From NCBI GenBank assembly GCA_003506895.1, contig DNXO01000020.1, positions 224,024 through 288,023 on the forward strand: a stretch of 64,000 nucleotides of DNA, given 5' to 3'. Shown in pieces: positions 60,948 to 64,000 of the stretch (within the stretch, counting starts at the first letter, position 1; each line of letters starts with the position of its first letter). The translations under genes were made by a program, and so were the position numbers. The notes under the pieces are model-generated. The model had not been told where the DNA came from. It did not search any database and saw only the letters and a list, made by a program, of their open reading frames with translations. Source of the DNA: Acetobacteraceae bacterium (GTDB taxonomy: Bacteria > Pseudomonadota > Alphaproteobacteria > Acetobacterales > Acetobacteraceae).

Positions 60948-61636
60948 CGGATGCTGGCTGCGATGGCCGCCGCGGCCGCGCCCGGATCCGGGGCGCCAGT
61001 GACTGGCCGCCCGACGACGATCCAATCCGCCCCCGCCGCGACTGCCTGTGCCGGATTCATGGTGCGCGCCTGATCGCCGGTGTCGGCCCCTTCGGGACGG
61101 ATTCCGGGGACAACGAGCGTCACCGCGGGACCCAGCGCCTGGCGCAACATCGCGACCTCCATCGGGCTGCAGACGAGTCCGTCCGCACCCGATTCGATCG
61201 CGAGCCGGCCAAGCCGCAGCACCTGTTCGGCGGGCGTGGCATTCACGCCGGCGGCGTGCAGATCGTTCTGATCCAGGCTGGTCAGCACCGTCACCGCCAG
61301 GATCATCGGGCGATCGTCCCCAGCGGCCGATGCGGCCTGATGCGCCGCGCGGACCATCGCCGCCCCCCCGGAGGCATGGATCGTCAGCATCCGCGGACGC
61401 AGTGGCAAGACAGCGCGGACCCCGCCGGCAACGGTGTTCGGGATATCGTGCAGCTTCAGGTCGAGGAAGATCGGGGCGCCGGTGATGGCGCGATAGCCAG
61501 GGACGCCGTTGGCGAGAAAGAACTCCAAACCCACCTTCAACAGGCCGCTGTGCGGGGCAACCGCGTCAGCCCATGCGCGGGCGCGTGTCGCATCCACCGT
61601 GTCCAGTGCGACAATCAGGCGATTGGTTTCTGACAT
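60944..61636 (-). CDS. pyrF: orotidine-5'-phosphate decarboxylase
   Basis: A 230-residue enzyme for the last step of UMP synthesis. RLIVALDTVD opens the barrel; the catalytic FLDLKLHDIPNTV carries the D-K-x-x-D array; VVPGIRPEG and WIVVGRPVTGAPDP close the phosphate site. Its A of ATG is shared with the lapA stop TGATG, so translation is coupled. It is followed by trpF. Confidence 0.97.
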   Translation of the reverse strand: MSETNRLIVALDTVDATRARAWADAVAPHSGLLKVGLEFFLANGVPGYRAITGAPIFLDLKLHDIPNTVAGGVRAVLPLRPRMLTIHASGGAAMVRAAHQAASAAGDDRPMILAVTVLTSLDQNDLHAAGVNATPAEQVLRLGRLAIESGADGLVCSPMEVAMLRQALGPAVTLVVPGIRPEGADTGDQARTMNPAQAVAAGADWIVVGRPVTGAPDPGAAAAAIAASIR

Positions 61637-61941
61637 CAGGTTACTGGAGGAAGCGACAGCGGGGCCGCGATGCGAGTCTTCAGGTCTTCAACCTGAGCCT
61701 CTAACAGTCGCACCAAATTCTCTGCCCGGCGTGCCCGGCGGCGTTGCGAGAGCGCGGAGATCCAGACCACCAGCGCGCCCAGGAAAAACGCGATTGCCAT
61801 GGCGCCCAGGATGGCGACGGAGAGGTGTACCTCGAGGCTATAATCCAGGGGCCACAGTCCCAACCGTACGAGCTCGGTGTTCGACAACGCGAATACCACC
61901 AGCGGCAGGCACACGACGAGGGTGACGATCAGGAACAGCAT
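61636..61941 (-). CDS. LapA family (DUF1049) membrane protein
   Basis: A 101-residue membrane protein with two TM segments (LFLIVTLVVCLPLVVFALSN and AILGAMAIAFFLGALVVWISAL), then a positively charged coiled-coil tail (RRRARRAENLVRLLEAQVEDL). Members take part in LPS assembly in E. coli (LapA). The ATG at 61941 starts 16 bases after the ihfB stop. The longer frame to 62001 lies inside ihfB. Confidence 0.88.
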   Translation of the reverse strand: MLFLIVTLVVCLPLVVFALSNTELVRLGLWPLDYSLEVHLSVAILGAMAIAFFLGALVVWISALSQRRRARRAENLVRLLEAQVEDLKTRIAAPLSLPPVT

Positions 61942-61957
61942 GAATGCGGCAAGCCTT

Positions 61958-62272
61958 TCAGGCCGTTTTGCGCTCCGAGGTTCGGGGGGTCTTTCCCGCA
62001 TTCACCCGAACGCGCAGTTCTTTCCCGGCCTTGAAAAAGGGGACGGATTTCTCATCCACCGCGACGGAAGCCCCGGTGCGCGGGTTGCGGCCGGTTCGTG
62101 CGTCGCGATGCTTGACAGTAAACGCACCGAAGCCACGCAACTCAACCCGTTCGCCGCGGGCGAGCGCGAACGTGATCTCCTCGAAGATCGTGGCGACAAT
62201 GGTTTCCACGTCCTGCCCACGCAGGTGCGGATTGGCTGTCGCCAACTCCGCGATCAGTTCGGATTTGGTCAA
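61958..62272 (-). CDS. ihfB: integration host factor subunit beta
   Basis: A 104-residue HU/IHF protein, starting MTKSELIAELATANPHL. It has VELRGFGAFTVKHRDARTGRNPRTGA, the DNA-bending arm with its conserved proline, and VPFFKAGKELR. The start is TTG at 62272, close behind GGGGGAA. The frame also opens at a TTG at 62287. A rare TTG may restrain expression. The C-terminal KTPRTSERKTA is slightly longer than in E. coli. Confidence 0.95.
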   Translation of the reverse strand: MTKSELIAELATANPHLRGQDVETIVATIFEEITFALARGERVELRGFGAFTVKHRDARTGRNPRTGASVAVDEKSVPFFKAGKELRVRVNAGKTPRTSERKTA

Positions 62273-62287
62273 GGCTTCCCCCAGCAA

Positions 62288-63211
62288 TCAGCTACCGGAA
62301 CGTTGCCAGACAGCCCAGGCCCCGTCAAGACTAACGCTTTGTGAAATCAGCATTTTCCAAAGTCCTTGGATCATCGTTCCAAGTTCACCGGACAATGCCC
62401 GGCTGGCGAACCCGCTCTCGGTCAGGTCCTCGACCGGAAGGCCCGCGGGAACGCCCTTGGCGGAAACCAGCCACGCCTTTGCCTCGCGCTCCCCGCCGAT
62501 CGCATCGACCAGTCCTAGGTCAAGCGCTTGACGCCCGGTATAGGGGCGGCCATCGGCCAGGGAGCGGACCTTGGACTCGTCCATATGCCGGCCCGCCGCC
62601 ACCATCCCGACGAACTGGTCGTACATGTCGTCGACCAGGCCTTGCAGTACCACTCTCCCTTCCGGCGAAAGCGGCCGCACCAGGCTGGGCTCGTCCTTCA
62701 AAGGGCCCGAACGGATGACATTGGCGCCAATGCCCAGTTTCCCCAGAAGCCCGGATACCTCGCCGGTTTCCAGCAGCACGCCGATCGAGCCGGTCAGGGT
62801 CGCGTCACGCGCGAAAATCCGGTTCGCCGGCATCGCGATCATGTAGCCGGCAGAGGCGGCCAAGGCGCCCATGGTGACAACGACGGGCTTTTTCGCGGCC
62901 ACGCGGGCGATCGCATCATGGATCGTTTCACCGCCGGCGACACTGCCGCCAGGGCTGTTGATCGACAGGATCACGGCCTTGACCTGGCGGTCGTCGGCCA
63001 GCTTCTCGATTGCTTCGGTTACCTTGCGGTCTTCGGTGATCAGTCCGTTGACCGAAACCCGAGCGATGTGGGCGCCCGACGGGGCGATTCCCGCACCCTT
63101 CAGTCCGACCAGCGCCGCGACGACGACAGCCAGGACGGAAAACACCCGCCAAAAGACGAGGCGGCGCTTGAGGCGCCGCCTGTCCAGTAGCAGATCGGTT
63201 TCCAGCGACAT
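62288..63211 (-). CDS. sppA: signal peptide peptidase SppA, short form
   Basis: A 307-residue membrane-anchored protease. Residues 15-40 form one TM anchor (VFWRVFSVLAVVVAALVGL). The catalytic serine is in ALAASAGYMIAM, and the lysine in GPLKDEPSLVRPLS. NSPGGSVAGGE is the oxyanion-side motif. It degrades cleaved signal peptides. This 36-kDa type has one domain copy, unlike the E. coli tandem form. It lies between ihfB and rpsA. Confidence 0.94.
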   Translation of the reverse strand: MSLETDLLLDRRRLKRRLVFWRVFSVLAVVVAALVGLKGAGIAPSGAHIARVSVNGLITEDRKVTEAIEKLADDRQVKAVILSINSPGGSVAGGETIHDAIARVAAKKPVVVTMGALAASAGYMIAMPANRIFARDATLTGSIGVLLETGEVSGLLGKLGIGANVIRSGPLKDEPSLVRPLSPEGRVVLQGLVDDMYDQFVGMVAAGRHMDESKVRSLADGRPYTGRQALDLGLVDAIGGEREAKAWLVSAKGVPAGLPVEDLTESGFASRALSGELGTMIQGLWKMLISQSVSLDGAWAVWQRSGS

Positions 63212-63226
63212 GAGCCGCTGTCAGCC

Positions 63227-64000
63227 TTAGCTGTCTTGAGCGAGCTGGTTGCGGCGACGGATCGCGGCACCCAGGATATCGCCCAGCGAAGCGCCGGAGT
63301 CGGACGATCCGAACTCAGCCATCGCCTGCTTCTCTTCCTCGACTTCCTTGCCCTTGATGGTCAGCGTCAGCTTGCGCGACTGACGATCGACCGCGGTGAT
63401 CTTCGCATCGACCTTTTCGCCAACGGCGAAGCGGTCGGGACGCTGATCGCCCTTGTCACGGGCCAGTTCGGCGCGGCGGATGAAGCCGGTCAGCACGTCG
63501 TTGACCTTCACTTCGATGCCGTTGGCCTGAACCGCACTGACAACGCAGGTCACGACATCACCCTTGTGGACGGTGTCCAGGATGGTCGCGGCCGGATCGT
63601 CACGCAGTTGCTTGATGCCCAGGCTGATGCGCTCTTTCTCGACATCGACGTCGAGAACCTTCGCCTTGACCATCTGGCCCTTCTCGTAGCCGGCCATCGC
63701 GGTCTCGCCAGCGTCGTCCCAGGACAGGTCGGACATGTGGATCATGCCGTCGATGTCCGCGGACAGACCGATGAACAGGCCGAATTCCGTGATGTTGCGG
63801 ATTTCGCCTTCCACTTCGCTGCCGATCGGATGCTGCTCGACGAACTCTTCCCACGGGTTGCGCTGCACCTGCTTGAGGCCCAGCGAAATCCGGCGCTTGG
63901 AGCTGTCCACGTCCAGAACCATGACGTCGACTTCCTGGCTGGTGGAAACGATCTTGCCAGGATGGACGTTCTTCTTGGTCCAGGACATTTCCGACACGTG
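63227..64000 (-). CDS. rpsA: 30S ribosomal protein S1 (C-terminal part)
   Basis: The frame enters from the right edge and codes the last 257 residues. Three S1 RNA-binding repeats are recognisable: one ending near VDSSKRRISLGLKQVQRNPWEE, one with GLFIGLSADIDGMIHMSDLSW, and one with GIEVKVNDVLTGFIRRAEL. The C-terminal LGDILGAAIRRRNQLAQ is typical of alphaproteobacterial S1. The N-terminal repeats lie beyond the window. It initiates translation by binding mRNA on the 30S subunit. Confidence 0.97.
   Translation of the reverse strand, partial: HVSEMSWTKKNVHPGKIVSTSQEVDVMVLDVDSSKRRISLGLKQVQRNPWEEFVEQHPIGSEVEGEIRNITEFGLFIGLSADIDGMIHMSDLSWDDAGETAMAGYEKGQMVKAKVLDVDVEKERISLGIKQLRDDPAATILDTVHKGDVVTCVVSAVQANGIEVKVNDVLTGFIRRAELARDKGDQRPDRFAVGEKVDAKITAVDRQSRKLTLTIKGKEVEEEKQAMAEFGSSDSGASLGDILGAAIRRRNQLAQDS

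Overview
The window looks like a core-chromosome segment of a high-GC alphaproteobacterium, most likely in Rhodospirillales/Acetobacteraceae (inference). Supporting signs: the ubiK-ybjN-proC-COQ9 string, the rpsA-sppA-ihfB-lapA-pyrF-trpF string, a lexA gene preceded by the alphaproteobacterial GAAC-N7-GAAC SOS box, an HWE/HisKA_2-type histidine kinase, homologues of mitochondrial complex I assembly factors (MidA/NDUFAF7 and NDUFAF6-like), and LPS heptose synthesis (hldD). I found no tRNA, rRNA, CRISPR array, prophage or intact insertion sequence; one short stretch resembles an IS21-type end.

Layout. 1-9.3 kb: edge of a possibly flagellum-associated gene, a PPOX flavoprotein, an HMG-CoA-lyase-like/enoyl-CoA-hydratase pair beside a cytoplasmic binding-protein-like gene, two luciferase-like monooxygenases, a TPR-glycosyltransferase-like protein and a Zn alcohol dehydrogenase. 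9.3-15.7 kb: housekeeping block (midA, lgt, hldD on minus; ubiK, ybjN, proC, COQ9, inositol-monophosphatase on plus). 15.8-21 kb: PhzF, fatty acid desaturase, GST, dsbB, a DUF4157-like secreted protein, CsbD. 21-25.6 kb: an operon of NDP-forming CoA ligase, RuBisCO-like protein and cupin, divergent from an enoyl-CoA hydratase. 25.6-30.8 kb: a 54-aa small protein, a TPR protein, an MHS-family transporter, superoxide dismutase, squalene/phytoene-synthase-like protein and a haloalkane-dehalogenase-like hydrolase. 30.8-34 kb: a translationally coupled pair, a multidomain FkbH-like HAD protein and a peroxiredoxin-like/2OG-Fe(II) oxygenase fusion. 34-43.8 kb: a ribosome-hibernation/cold-shock fusion, an LLM oxidoreductase, a LacI regulator, an oligopeptide-type binding protein, moeA, lexA, a second NDP-forming CoA ligase and an SDR. 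43.8-49.4 kb: a Phd/VapC toxin-antitoxin pair, a class V aminotransferase-fold enzyme, a MarR-GNAT fusion, a glycosyltransferase, a hydrolase and an epimerase. 49.4-54.4 kb: a complete NitT/TauT/THI5-type ABC transporter next to two coupled SDRs and an NHL protein. 54.4-60.1 kb: another LLM enzyme, a REC-like/EAL phosphodiesterase, an orphan histidine kinase, and a coupled DUF6502/DUF5666 pair. 60.3-64 kb: trpF, pyrF, lapA, ihfB, sppA and rpsA (cut by the window end).

The most distinctive loci are the FkbH-like/oxygenase pair at 30760-33964 and the CoA-ligase/RuBisCO-like/cupin operon at 21067-24691. The latter resembles the methylthioadenosine-to-isoprenoid shunt of Rhodospirillum rubrum, but its enzyme carries an E-to-H change beside the carbamylation lysine and it is coupled to acyl-CoA genes. 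Several likely operators are readable directly: the lexA SOS box, a palindrome abutting the antitoxin start, a palindrome before the MarR-GNAT gene, and a 17-bp palindrome between the kinase and DUF6502 genes.
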